A stretch of 64,000 bases of DNA from Pseudarthrobacter raffinosi (lineage in GTDB: Bacteria; Actinomycetota; Actinomycetes; Actinomycetales; Micrococcaceae): the NCBI RefSeq assembly GCF_023913735.1, contig NZ_JAMXBH010000015.1, positions 47,486 through 111,485 of the forward strand, read 5' to 3'. A program made the position numbers and the translations under genes. Shown piece by piece: positions 41,207-49,794 of this stretch. The notes beneath the pieces are model-generated. The model was not told the origin of the DNA. It made no database searches and worked only from the letters and a program-made list of their open reading frames with translations. The stretch's first letter is position 1, and the number at the start of each line of letters is the position of its first letter.

Positions 41207-41569
41207 TCAGCCAGCAACGGCCAGCAACCCCAGCACGACGGCGAGCAACGGCGTCGTGCCCTGCAGAACCGCGGCGAGCAGCATGGAGCCGCAGCAGCTG
41301 AAGATCAGCGTCCAGCCCACCACGTGCTGCGCGGAAGCGTCGGGGCCAAGCGCCACGCAGCCCACCCCGATGATCGCGCCGATGGCCAGGAACAGGTTGT
41401 AGAAGCCCTGGTTGTAGGCGAGGGGTTTGGTGGTCTCGGCGTCGGCCTGGGAGGCGAGGCCGAAGCGCTTCCACGTGGCCGGCGTGGTCCAGGTGAAGGA
41501 TTCCATGGTGAAGATGTACACATGGAGCGCCGCGGCGAGGAAGGCAAAAAGCAGGGAGGCCAGGATCAT
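41207..41569 (-). CDS. DUF1304 membrane protein
   Basis: A 120-residue protein with four hydrophobic helices: ILASLLFAFLAAALHVYIFT, the family-typical W-T-TPATWKRFGL and KPLAYNQGFYNLFLAIG. DUF1304 proteins are of unknown function. It lies 36 bases after the class II aldolase gene on the same strand and may be the last gene of that operon. Confidence 0.85.
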   Translation of the reverse strand: MILASLLFAFLAAALHVYIFTMESFTWTTPATWKRFGLASQADAETTKPLAYNQGFYNLFLAIGAIIGVGCVALGPDASAQHVVGWTLIFSCCGSMLLAAVLQGTTPLLAVVLGLLAVAG

Positions 41570-41605
41570 GTGCTGATCCTAGCCTCCCCACAACTCAGAC
41601 GAGCG

Positions 41606-42457
41606 TCAGCGGGTGAGCATGCCCAACGCCGACGTGGCGAATTCCCTGGCCGAGGTGTTCCAGCGGCCCAGCAAGCCCTGGAGGTTCTCGCCGTCGGCCC
41701 GGTGCGCCGGCAGCTGTTCCTGGAGCGCGGACAGCACGCCGGTGCGGAGCTCGGTATTGAAGTTCACTTTGCCCACGTTCATCGCGGCGGCCTTGACCAG
41801 CTCCCCCACCGGAATGCCGGACGCGCCGTGGAGCACCAGCGGGATGTGGGTCCGCACGGCAATGTCCTGCAGGACGTCCCAGCGCAGCTGCGGCTCGCCC
41901 TTGTACTTGCCGTGGACGTTGCCCACCGCAACAGCCAGGAGTTCCGCGCCGGTCCGGGCCACAAAGTCCTCCACCTGGGCAGAGTCCGTCAGGCCGGCCA
42001 CTGCCACACCGGCTTCGTCGGCACCGAAGGCGCGGTCCTCGTCGCCGGCCAGGCCGCCGAGTTCCGCTTCAAGCACGACGCCGGCTCCCAGCACAGAGCG
42101 TGCCTCACGGACCAGCGCAATGTTGTCCTCATACGGAAGGGACGAGCCGTCCGCGAGGACCGAATCCGCCCCCGCGGCGACGGCGTCGGCCATCACTTTG
42201 AGGTCCGTCGCGTGGTCCAGCTGGACCACCACCGGAACGGATGCGGCGTCTGCCAGCCCGCGGAGCGCGGCGATCAGCCGGAGGCCGTTGGACGTGCCAG
42301 CCGTTTTGGGGGCCACCAGCAGGATGACCCCGCGGCCCGCGTCCTCGGCAGCGCCCACAACAGCCAGCGCTGTGGTGAAGTCGTAGCAGGTGAAGGCGGG
42401 AACGGCCGAGCCCTGCTGGAGGGCGGCGGTGACCAGGTGGTCGAGTCGGGTGCGCAT
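41606..42457 (-). CDS. Class II (zinc) aldolase, FbaA/GatY/KbaY-like
   Basis: A 283-residue class II aldolase. Zinc and phosphate sites are visible: VVQLDHATDLKVM, VLEAELGGLAGDED, VAVGNVHGKYKGEP, LVLHGASGIP and MNVGKVNFNTELR. Family members cleave ketose phosphates to dihydroxyacetone phosphate and an aldehyde. It is the fourth gene of an acid-sugar operon and its start overlaps the gntP stop (TGATG). Operons with DUF1537 kinases usually carry a class II aldolase/adducin-type decarboxylase instead, so the substrate here is probably different. Confidence 0.85.
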   Translation of the reverse strand: MRTRLDHLVTAALQQGSAVPAFTCYDFTTALAVVGAAEDAGRGVILLVAPKTAGTSNGLRLIAALRGLADAASVPVVVQLDHATDLKVMADAVAAGADSVLADGSSLPYEDNIALVREARSVLGAGVVLEAELGGLAGDEDRAFGADEAGVAVAGLTDSAQVEDFVARTGAELLAVAVGNVHGKYKGEPQLRWDVLQDIAVRTHIPLVLHGASGIPVGELVKAAAMNVGKVNFNTELRTGVLSALQEQLPAHRADGENLQGLLGRWNTSAREFATSALGMLTR

Positions 42458-43923
42458 CAGACGCTCAGGCCTCCCACGAGGATCCAGGCCACGTAGGTCA
42501 GGATGAAGCCGGCCACGCCGAGGACGGTGGTGAGGACGGTCCAGGTCTTGAGGCCGTCCGAGACGGTGAGGCCGTAGTAGCGCACCACGGTCCAGAAGCC
42601 GGCGTCGGTCACGTGGGACAGGCCCAGCGAGCCGAAGCCGATGGCGATGACGATGACGGCGATCTGGGCCGGCGAGTAGCCGCCTTCCATCACGGCGGAG
42701 GTCAGCAGGCCGGTGGTGGTGACGATGGCGACGGTTGCCGAACCCTGGGCTGCACGCAGGGCCAGGGAGATCACGAAGCCGAGCACAATGACCGGCAGGC
42801 CCAGGTGGTCCAGCGTCTGGGACAGTGCGGCACCGATGCCGGAGGTCCGCAGGACCTCACCGAACACGCCGCCGGCCGCGACAACCATCAGGATGGACGC
42901 GATGGGAGGCAGGGCGCCTTCGAAGATCTCGCCGGTTTCCTTCAGGGACCAGTTGCGGCGGACCGCCAGCAGGAAGAAGGACAGGGCAACGGCCACCAGG
43001 AGGGCGAAGAATGGGTTGCCGATGAAGGCAGCCAGGCCGTACCAGGAGTTGTCCTTGGGGATGGTGAGTGTGCCCAGGGTGCCGATGAGGATCTGCACGA
43101 TCGGCGCGGCGATGAGGAAGATGATCAGGGCCGGACGCGGCGGGGCGATGCCTACGGCGCCCGGGCCTTGGTGGCCGACCTTGACCAGGGAGTCGGAACC
43201 GAATTCGTCCACCTGGGCCTTGACGCCGGGGAGGAGCTCGTACTCCTTGCGGTTCATGATGCTGGCAACCCAATAGGACAGGAATCCGAGAGGGACGCAG
43301 ATGAGCAGCGAGATCAGCGTGATGAGCCCGATGTCGGCGCCGAACACTCCGGCGCCTGCCACGATGCCCGGGTGCGGCGGCACGGCGACGTGGATGGAGA
43401 GCATAATGCCGGCCATCGGCAGGCCGAACTTGACCGGGTGCACGTTGGCGATCTTCGCAAAGGCGTAGACGATCGGGACGAGCACAATGATGCCCACCTC
43501 GAAGAACACGGGGATGGCCACCAGGAAGCCGACGGCGGTGAGCGCCACCGCTACGCGCTTGGCGCCAAGCTTCCCGGTGAAGTGCGCGGCCAGCGACTGG
43601 ACGCCGCCGGAAACCTCGATCATCCGGCCCAGGACGGCGCCGAGCGCGATCAGCAGGGCCACCTTGCCCATGGTTCCGCCCACACCGGTGGCGACGACGG
43701 TGAAGACGTCCTTCAGCGGGATCTGCGAGGCCACGGCCACGGCCACGCTTACGGTCAGCAGGGCCACAAAGGCCTGGATCTTGAATCGGATGATCATCAC
43801 CAGCAGGACGGCGATGCCGATCGCCGCGATGGTGAGGAGCAGCGGAGTACCCAGCTCCACCGCGGGTTTGATGGCGGGGGCGTCGGCCGCCCGCACCATC
43901 AGCGAGTTAGTCAGGGGGTTCAT
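42457..43923 (-). CDS. GntP family gluconate/acid-sugar permease
   Basis: A 488-residue GntP/GntT-type symporter with about twelve hydrophobic segments. Features are GTMGKVALLIALGAVLGRMI, MAGIMLSIHVAVPPHPGIVA (family His/Pro motif), ALRAAQGSATVAIVTTTGLL and GLSHVTDAGFWTVVRYYGLT. It takes up aldonates by proton symport. E. coli YgbN of the ygbJKLMN acid-sugar cluster belongs to the same family. It lies downstream of a strong hairpin in the operon. Confidence 0.88.
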   Translation of the reverse strand: MNPLTNSLMVRAADAPAIKPAVELGTPLLLTIAAIGIAVLLVMIIRFKIQAFVALLTVSVAVAVASQIPLKDVFTVVATGVGGTMGKVALLIALGAVLGRMIEVSGGVQSLAAHFTGKLGAKRVAVALTAVGFLVAIPVFFEVGIIVLVPIVYAFAKIANVHPVKFGLPMAGIMLSIHVAVPPHPGIVAGAGVFGADIGLITLISLLICVPLGFLSYWVASIMNRKEYELLPGVKAQVDEFGSDSLVKVGHQGPGAVGIAPPRPALIIFLIAAPIVQILIGTLGTLTIPKDNSWYGLAAFIGNPFFALLVAVALSFFLLAVRRNWSLKETGEIFEGALPPIASILMVVAAGGVFGEVLRTSGIGAALSQTLDHLGLPVIVLGFVISLALRAAQGSATVAIVTTTGLLTSAVMEGGYSPAQIAVIVIAIGFGSLGLSHVTDAGFWTVVRYYGLTVSDGLKTWTVLTTVLGVAGFILTYVAWILVGGLSV

Positions 43924-44005
43924 TGCGGTGTCTCCTTCGACAAGCCAGTCTTCCAGAAGACGGGCTGGCGGGCGCTGTTTCTTGTGCTTTGTGAACGCTG
44001 GAAGA

Positions 44006-44041
44006 TACGACGACGGCGGAGGGGGGACCGCCGTCGTCGTA
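44006..44041. terminator. Perfect 14-bp hairpin inside the acid-sugar operon
   Basis: Arms TACGACGACGGCGG (44006-44019) and CCGCCGTCGTCGTA (44028-44041) pair perfectly around an 8-base loop. A run of six T (44044-44049) follows on the plus strand, so it looks like a terminator facing against the operon. For minus-strand transcription the A-run precedes the stem. It may cause partial termination or mRNA processing between the dehydrogenase and permease genes. Confidence 0.65.
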
Positions 44042-44082
44042 CGTTTTTTGGGGGCGCTTTAGCGGTGGTGAAGTGGTGGTGC

Positions 44083-44982
44083 CTAGGCGGTGCGCTTGGT
44101 GGGCGCGACAACCTTGATGACTGCGGAATCGTCGGCGGCGGCGAGGCCCTGGGCCTGGCCCAGGAGGTACAGCTGCTCGGCGGCGGCGGCAACGGGGGCT
44201 GCCAGGCCGGCGGCGCGGGTGGCCTTGCCCACGATGCCCATGTCCTTGACGAAGATGTCCAGGCGGGACAGAACCTCTGCGCCTTCCTCGGTGTAGGCCT
44301 CGAGGATGCGCGGGCCGCGGTTGGAAAGCATAAACGAACCTGCCGCGCCGGCTTCGAGGGCTGCGAGGGTCTTGGCCTGGTCCAGGCCGAGCGCGTCGGC
44401 GAGGGCCATGGCCTCGGCGGCGGCCGCGATATGGATGCCGCAGAGGAGCTGGTTGACGGTCTTGAGGGCCTGGCCGTCGCCGGGCTTGTCGCCCACCACG
44501 GTGAGCGTGGAGGCCAGCAGTTCGAGGGCAGGGCGGGCCTTCTCCTGGGCCTCGGGGGAAGCGCCGACGACGATCAGCAGGTCGCCTTCACCGGCGCGCT
44601 TGGGGCCGCCGGACAGCGGCGCGTCCACGAGCTCAACGCCGTATTCGGCGAGGCGTGCCACGGTGGCGGGGATGGCTTCGGTGCCCACCGTGCTGCCGAG
44701 GATGACGACGGCACCCGGCTCGAGTACGGAGGCCACGCCGTTCTCGCCGAAGAGGACGTCGTTGAGCTGCTCGCCGTTGCGGACCGCGAGGAGCAGTGCA
44801 TCGGCGCCCTTGGAGGCTTCCCTGGCGGAGGCGAAGGTGCGGATGCCGGCTTCTTCGGCGAGCTTCAGGCGCGGCTCGGCGATGTCGAAGCCGTGAACGG
44901 TGAGCTCGCTGGCCAGCCGGGTGGCCATGGGCAGGCCCATGGCGCCGAGGCCCAGGACGGTGATGGTGTAGTTGCTGGTCAT
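44083..44982 (-). CDS. NAD-dependent beta-hydroxyacid dehydrogenase (LtnD-like)
   Basis: A 299-residue 3-hydroxyisobutyrate-dehydrogenase-family enzyme. Rossmann motif GLGAMG is at 11-16, substrate motif APLSGGPKRAGEGD at 121-134, and catalytic Lys174 is in DGQALKTVNQLL. Paired with a DUF1537 kinase, such enzymes (LtnD/DenD/YgbJ) oxidise L-threonate or D-erythronate at C2 before phosphorylation. It lies 27 bases after the kinase gene. Confidence 0.87.
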   Translation of the reverse strand: MTSNYTITVLGLGAMGLPMATRLASELTVHGFDIAEPRLKLAEEAGIRTFASAREASKGADALLLAVRNGEQLNDVLFGENGVASVLEPGAVVILGSTVGTEAIPATVARLAEYGVELVDAPLSGGPKRAGEGDLLIVVGASPEAQEKARPALELLASTLTVVGDKPGDGQALKTVNQLLCGIHIAAAAEAMALADALGLDQAKTLAALEAGAAGSFMLSNRGPRILEAYTEEGAEVLSRLDIFVKDMGIVGKATRAAGLAAPVAAAAEQLYLLGQAQGLAAADDSAVIKVVAPTKRTA

Positions 44983-45009
44983 GGTGTTCTTCCTTGAATA
45001 CTGGCGGGA

Positions 45010-46494
45010 TTAGAAGGTGCTGCTGAGCTTGCGGGTGACGTCGGCGAGGGACTGGTCGTCGCCCACGTTGCCGGCGAACACGATGTACGGGATGCCCTTG
45101 GCGGGGCCGTCCACCGGCTCCCAGAGCGAGACGATGCCCGGCAGCATGGGACCGCGGACAATGGCGTGGCGGATTTCCAGGCCGTGGGCGGCGACGTCGG
45201 AGGACGTGATGCCGCCCTTGGCGATGACGAACCGCGGCGGGAAGGTTTTGAGGGTCCGGTTCACCACGGCGACGACGGCGGCGGACACCGTGCGCGCGAT
45301 CCGCAGGCTCGCTGCGGCGTCGTCGGTCTTGATCAACAGGCGGCTGGTGTGGACGATGACGTCTCCCCCGTGGAGCGCCTCCACGACGGTGTCAACGGTC
45401 TGGTCGAGGTGTGCCGCCCCGGCGTCGCTGAGCAGCTTCTCGACGTCAATCTCCACAATGCGCGCTGCGCCGTGCTGTTCGGTGAGGGCCTTGAGCTGGC
45501 GGGTGGTGACGCCCACGTGGGAGCCCACCACGATCAGGCCGCCGGCCTCGGACGGGTTGTTGCCGGCGTAGGCTTCAGCGCCGGTGAGCGCGGTGCGGAT
45601 CTCCTGGCCAATGCGGGCACGGACGAACGGCGGCCCCACGCGGTACAGGAGCTTCTTGCCGCGGCGTTCGGCTTCTTCCAGGCCCAGGGACAGGGCGCGG
45701 AGATCGTTTTCGGTGACAATGTCAGCGACGATCGGCGTGGAGTTGGTGGCAGGCTCGATGGCGTCGGCGATGGCCTCGGCGGTGATCTGCGGATCGGCAG
45801 AGGCGCGGATGATGTTCAGGTCCAGGACAATCACGGATTCGGCGGCGAAGCGGCCCTGTGACTTCTCTTCCACGTATTTGGTCATGTCCGAGTTGGCGAA
45901 GCCGAAGCTGGCGTCCTTGGCGAATTCGGTCTCGGCCACGGGGGTGAGCTTGCCGGCGTCGTCCCCGGTGCCGCGCATGTAGTGCACGCCGCCGATGGTC
46001 ACGCGGCCGGCATCGGGGAATGCCGGAACCAGCACAACGCCGTCGGTGGCTTCTCCGCTGACGTCAGCAACAGTGGCCGCAATGACGTCGGGCTCCAGCG
46101 GGTAGTGGCCACGGAGGGTGGAGTCGCTGCGGCTCACGAACCCCAGCCGCAGGCTGGAACCGGCACTGGCATCTGCGGAACCGGCGGCGGCCAGTGCGTT
46201 GCGGACCACTTCCTCGTTGCGGGCTGCGGCTTCTGCGGGGTCCAGGCTGCGGGTGTTGGTCAGCACGTACACGGCGGGCTTCGCCTGGCCAAAGGCCCAG
46301 ATGAAGTCCTCCACTTCCCAGCGGGTAAGCACGGGCAGATCCGCAACGGACTGCGTTCCGGTGGGGTCGTCGTCGAGCACTACGAGCATCCGGGGGGTCT
46401 CCGCGCTGGACGCGGCGACGGCGTCGGCAACCAGGCGGGCGGGAATCCGGACTTCGGCCGGGAAGGCGGCCAGGATGTCTGCTTCAAGCGTCAC
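45010..46494 (-). CDS. Four-carbon acid sugar kinase (DUF1537) family protein
   Basis: A 494-residue protein of the OtnK/LtnK/YgbK family. The N-terminal substrate domain has LDDDPTGTQSVADLPV (DDDPTGTQ at 41-48) and SRSDSTLRGHYPLE. The C-terminal ATP domain has VVGSHVGVTTRQLKAL and FVIAKGGITSSDVA. It phosphorylates 2-keto four-carbon acid sugars. I chose the GTG at 46494, because GGAG stands six bases upstream; a longer ATG start would overlap the operator. It is the first gene of the operon, divergent from gntR. Confidence 0.9.
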   Translation of the reverse strand: MTLEADILAAFPAEVRIPARLVADAVAASSAETPRMLVVLDDDPTGTQSVADLPVLTRWEVEDFIWAFGQAKPAVYVLTNTRSLDPAEAAARNEEVVRNALAAAGSADASAGSSLRLGFVSRSDSTLRGHYPLEPDVIAATVADVSGEATDGVVLVPAFPDAGRVTIGGVHYMRGTGDDAGKLTPVAETEFAKDASFGFANSDMTKYVEEKSQGRFAAESVIVLDLNIIRASADPQITAEAIADAIEPATNSTPIVADIVTENDLRALSLGLEEAERRGKKLLYRVGPPFVRARIGQEIRTALTGAEAYAGNNPSEAGGLIVVGSHVGVTTRQLKALTEQHGAARIVEIDVEKLLSDAGAAHLDQTVDTVVEALHGGDVIVHTSRLLIKTDDAAASLRIARTVSAAVVAVVNRTLKTFPPRFVIAKGGITSSDVAAHGLEIRHAIVRGPMLPGIVSLWEPVDGPAKGIPYIVFAGNVGDDQSLADVTRKLSSTF

Positions 46495-46541
46495 AGTGCA
46501 CTCCGTTGTGTGGAAATCTAAGTATCGAGGTAACTGTAAGA

Positions 46542-46550
46542 TGTCTGACA
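46542..46550. promoter_or_regulatory. GntR operator 1
   Basis: TGTCTGACA inside the longer perfect palindrome AGATGTCTGACATCT (46539-46553), 45 bases before the kinase start. The same core with A in the centre recurs 60 bases away near gntR. FadR/FCD-type GntR regulators bind TNGTNNNACNA-like palindromes of this size. Confidence 0.65.
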
Positions 46551-46601
46551 TCTAACATTTCAAATAGTGTGGCACAGGACATAGAAACGCGCAAGTAGAC
46601 T

Positions 46602-46610
46602 TGTCAGACA
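46602..46610. promoter_or_regulatory. GntR operator 2
   Basis: TGTCAGACA, 28 bases before the gntR start. Centre-to-centre distance to operator 1 is 60 bases. The pair suggests autoregulation of gntR and control of the divergent operon by the same protein, possibly by looping. Confidence 0.6.
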
Positions 46611-46637
46611 TATCTGGCGACGCCGCAAGGGGGACAT

Positions 46638-47342
46638 ATGGCACGGAAATCACTGGTGGGCGTTGTTGCCGACGAACTCCTGGACCGGATCATTGCCGGG
46701 GACTTTCCACCCGGATCCAGCGTGCCCGGCGAGCTGGAACTCAGCGCCAGGCACGAGGTGAGCCGGATGACGGTGCGCGAGGCCATGAAAACCCTGGAAG
46801 CGCAGCGGATCCTCAGCGTGGAACGCGGCCGCGGCACGTTCGTTAACCCGTTGAACCGTTGGGCTTCGCTGGAAGCTGTCCTGCGCGCCGCGTCAGAGGG
46901 ACAGAACGAAGCCGCCGCCTCCGTGCAGCTCATTGAACTGCGCCGAATGCTCGAAACCGGGGCGTGCGAACTCGCGGCGGCACGGATCAGCGACGCCGAC
47001 ATCCAGACGCTGTTCGGCCATGTGGCGGCGATGCGGGCCGCCCATGAGGTCAACGACATTGCCGCCTTCGTGGAGGCTGATCTGGCATTCCACGACCTGA
47101 TCCTGCGCGCCTCGGAGAACGTTTTTGTGGCGGTCCTTTTCGCGCCGCTGCACCGGGTTCTGGAAAAGCGTCGGGCCGAAACATCGGCCGTGCCTACCAT
47201 CCAGGAGCACGCCATCGGGCACCACCAGAACATTGCCGAGGCGCTGGAATCGCGCGATCCGAGCCGGTCGCGGGAAGCCATGGACCTGCACATGCAGCAG
47301 ACCCTGGATGACCTCAAGACCCTGGTCCTCGAAGCTCCCTGA
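46638..47342 (+). CDS. GntR family regulator, FadR/FCD type
   Basis: A 234-residue protein. The winged helix at 1-70 has LVGVVADELLDRIIAGDFPP, SRMTVREAMKTLEAQRIL and VERGRGTFVN. The FCD effector domain at about 85-220 has metal/effector residues in LELRRMLETGACELAA-like sequence, DLAFHDLILRASEN and HHQNIAEALESRD. It probably senses the acid sugar or an intermediate and controls the divergent kinase operon through the two palindromes. Confidence 0.88.
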   Translation: MARKSLVGVVADELLDRIIAGDFPPGSSVPGELELSARHEVSRMTVREAMKTLEAQRILSVERGRGTFVNPLNRWASLEAVLRAASEGQNEAAASVQLIELRRMLETGACELAAARISDADIQTLFGHVAAMRAAHEVNDIAAFVEADLAFHDLILRASENVFVAVLFAPLHRVLEKRRAETSAVPTIQEHAIGHHQNIAEALESRDPSRSREAMDLHMQQTLDDLKTLVLEAP

Positions 47343-47447
47343 CCAGCGTCCACTCCGTAGTATTGGGTCTGGCCACGCCTGAGAAGTGCCACTAGTGTTC
47401 AAGGACGGCCCGCAACCGGGAATCGAAGGCGATCACGAGGAGCGAAG

Positions 47448-47657
47448 TTGTCCAACCACACGTACAGCATTACTGAAATTGTCGGCACCTCCGAAGAAGG
47501 CGTGGACGCGGCCGTCCGGAACGGGATCACCGAGGCCGCAAAGACCCTGCGCAACCTTGACTGGTTCGAGGTCAAGGAAATCCGGGGCCACCTCGAAGAC
47601 GGCAAGGTTGCCGACTGGCAGGTGCGGATCAAGCTCGGTTTCCGGCACGAAGGCTGA
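47448..47657 (+). CDS. Dodecin (flavin-binding)
   Basis: A 69-residue dodecin: HTYSITEIVGTSEEGVDAAV, then NLDWFEVKEIRGHLEDGKV and WQVRIKLGFR. The tryptophan in DWFEVKEIRG stacks on flavin in the dodecamer. It stores or buffers FMN, riboflavin or CoA. The TTG start at 47448 is supported by GAGGAG seven bases upstream. Confidence 0.93.
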   Translation: MSNHTYSITEIVGTSEEGVDAAVRNGITEAAKTLRNLDWFEVKEIRGHLEDGKVADWQVRIKLGFRHEG

Positions 47658-47670
47658 CCCTTCCAAGGTC

Positions 47671-47715
47671 TGAACAGTGATGGCCGCGTCCTTTGGGCGC
47701 GGCCATCACTGTTCA
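47671..47715. terminator. Perfect 18-bp hairpin after dodecin
   Basis: TGAACAGTGATGGCCGCG (47671-47688) pairs perfectly with CGCGGCCATCACTGTTCA (47698-47715) around a 9-base loop. There is no long T-tract, but the stem is strong enough to end transcription. Confidence 0.7.
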
Positions 47716-47910
47716 GCCATTCGGCACGGCCCTGCCAGGCACTTCCTACAACGAAGGTAGGACTGCCGGTCCTAGGAAAAACAGGGACACGGTCAAGGAC
47801 TGACTATCGGCGCGAAAGTGCATAGGCTCGTACCGGAGCAGTTCCCGAAAGCGGTTTCCTGCCGGACATCCCGAGCCAGGAACCATCCTTCAGCAGTACG
47901 AGGAGTACCC

Positions 47911-48732
47911 ATGTCAGAAATCTCGCTGAACAACGGCGTCACTATCCCCCAGCTCGGCTTCGGCGTTTTCCAGGTTCCGCCGGAAGACACCCAGCGGATC
48001 GTTGAGGATGCCCTGGCAGCCGGCTACCGCCACATCGACACCGCGGCCGGATACCGCAACGAAGCAGGTGTGGGCGCTGCCATCGCAGCCTCGGGTATTC
48101 CGCGCGAGGAAATCTTCGTGACCACCAAGCTCCGCAACGGCGATCAGGGCCGGGCCTGGGACGCATTCCAGGACACCCGCGAGGCGCTGGGTCTTGACTT
48201 CGTGGACCTCTACCTCATCCACTGGCCGGTCCCGTCACAGGGCCTCTACGTCCAGGCTTGGAAGGAACTGGAGGCCCTGTATGCCGCCAAGGCGATCCGT
48301 GCCATCGGCGTCTCGAACTTCCTCTCCGACCACCTGGACACCCTGCTCGAGTCCGCGGACGTCGTACCCGCCGTGAACCAGATTGAACTGCACCCCAGCT
48401 ACCAGCAGGTCAAACTAGCCGCCAAAAGCCGTGCCCTCGGGATTGCGGTGGAGGCCTACAGCCCGCTGGGCCAGGGTGGGGACCTCAACGGAAACGCCGT
48501 CACCGCCGTTGCGAAGGCACACGACGCCACCACGGCGCAGGTGGTCCTGGCCTGGCACCTGGCCGCCGGCACCATCGTCATCCCCAAGTCGGTTAACCCG
48601 TCCCGTATCCGCGAAAACTTCGCGGCCGCTTCCCTGACCTTGACCAACGACGAGCTCGCCTCCATCACCGCCCTTGAGCGGGGCGCGCGCATCGGTTCCG
48701 ATCCCGCCGTCGCCGCTTTCACACAGCTGTAG
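47911..48732 (+). CDS. Aldo/keto reductase (2,5-diketogluconate reductase-like)
   Basis: A 273-residue AKR5-type enzyme: TIPQLGFGVFQVPPEDTQ, RHIDTAAGYRNEAGVG with catalytic Asp and Tyr, VTTKLRNGDQG with Lys, DLYLIHWPVP with His, and the NADPH loop IPKSVNPSRIRENF. It reduces aldehydes or ketones. The ATG at 47911 has GAGGAG upstream. It is one of three AKR genes within 6 kb. Confidence 0.9.
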   Translation: MSEISLNNGVTIPQLGFGVFQVPPEDTQRIVEDALAAGYRHIDTAAGYRNEAGVGAAIAASGIPREEIFVTTKLRNGDQGRAWDAFQDTREALGLDFVDLYLIHWPVPSQGLYVQAWKELEALYAAKAIRAIGVSNFLSDHLDTLLESADVVPAVNQIELHPSYQQVKLAAKSRALGIAVEAYSPLGQGGDLNGNAVTAVAKAHDATTAQVVLAWHLAAGTIVIPKSVNPSRIRENFAAASLTLTNDELASITALERGARIGSDPAVAAFTQL

Positions 48733-48822
48733 CCAACGCTGACCGAGCCTGCCGGCACCGATTCCGGAAGGCTCGGTCACCGCGTTCCGCCACGTCCAAC
48801 CACCAGCGAAGGATCCCTCCGT

Positions 48823-49794
48823 ATGCAGTACACGCACCTGGGCCGTTCGGGCCTGAAAGTTTCCCGGCTTTGCCTGGGCACCATGAACTTCGGCCCGCAC
48901 ACCGACGAGGCTGACGCGCACCGCATCATGGATTCCGCCCTGGACGCCGGCATTAACTTCTTCGACACAGCCAACGTCTATGGCGGCAGCGGGCACCGGG
49001 GCTGGACCGAGGAAATCATTGGCCGCTGGTTCGCGAAGGGCGGCGAGCGGCGCGAACGGACCGTCCTGGCTACAAAGCTGTACGGCACCATGACTGACCG
49101 CCCCAACGAGTCCAAGCTGTCCGCGCTGAACATCCGGCGCGCCCTGGACGCCAGCCTGAAGCGCCTCCAGACGGACTACATCGACGTGTACCAGTTCCAT
49201 CACATTGACAGGGACACGCCCTGGGACGAGATCTGGCAGGCCATCGAAGTGGCCGTCCAGCAGGGCAAGATCCTCTACTCGGGCAGCAGCAACTTCGCGG
49301 GCTGGCACATCGCCCAGGCACAGGAAGCCGCCCGCCGCCGGAACTACACCGGGCTGGTCAGCGAGCAGTCCATCTACAACCTGTTCCGCCGCGAGGTGGA
49401 GCTGGAGGTCATCCCCGCCGCACAGCAGTACGGCCTGGGCCTGATCCCGTGGTCGCCGCTCCAGGGCGGGCTGCTGGGCGGCGTCCTGAAGAAGGAACGC
49501 GCGGGCGTCCGGCGCACCGAAGGGCGCGCCGCAGAAACGCTCAAGCAGCACCGGGACCAGATCCAGCAGTTCGAGGATCTCGCGGACGGGCTGGGGCACG
49601 AACCCGGCGACATCGCGCTCGCGTGGCTGCTTCACCAGCCTGCTGTCACCGCACCGATCGTGGGGCCGCGCACGCAGGAACAGCTTGACGCCGGCATCCG
49701 GGCGTTGGAGGTCACGCTCGACGCCGACGCGCTCAAGCGGCTCGACGACATCTTCCCGGGCCACCGGCCGGCACCGGAAGACTACGCATGGTGA
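48823..49794 (+). CDS. Aldo/keto reductase (AKR11/YhdN-like)
   Basis: A 323-residue AKR of the long group: QYTHLGRSGLKVSRLCLGTM, FFDTANVYGGSGHRGWTEE, VLATKLYGTMTD, YQFHHIDRDTPWDEIW and a C-terminal VGPRTQEQLDAGIRAL. It differs clearly from the flanking 270-residue AKRs. Its stop overlaps the start of the epimerase gene. Confidence 0.88.
   Translation: MQYTHLGRSGLKVSRLCLGTMNFGPHTDEADAHRIMDSALDAGINFFDTANVYGGSGHRGWTEEIIGRWFAKGGERRERTVLATKLYGTMTDRPNESKLSALNIRRALDASLKRLQTDYIDVYQFHHIDRDTPWDEIWQAIEVAVQQGKILYSGSSNFAGWHIAQAQEAARRRNYTGLVSEQSIYNLFRREVELEVIPAAQQYGLGLIPWSPLQGGLLGGVLKKERAGVRRTEGRAAETLKQHRDQIQQFEDLADGLGHEPGDIALAWLLHQPAVTAPIVGPRTQEQLDAGIRALEVTLDADALKRLDDIFPGHRPAPEDYAW

Noticed and set aside
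42613..44997. A 794-codon open frame on the plus strand across gntP and the dehydrogenase
   Set aside because: It is a shadow of GC-biased third codon positions: Asp/Gly/His-rich, no known domain, no ribosome site. The minus-strand genes beneath are clearly real.
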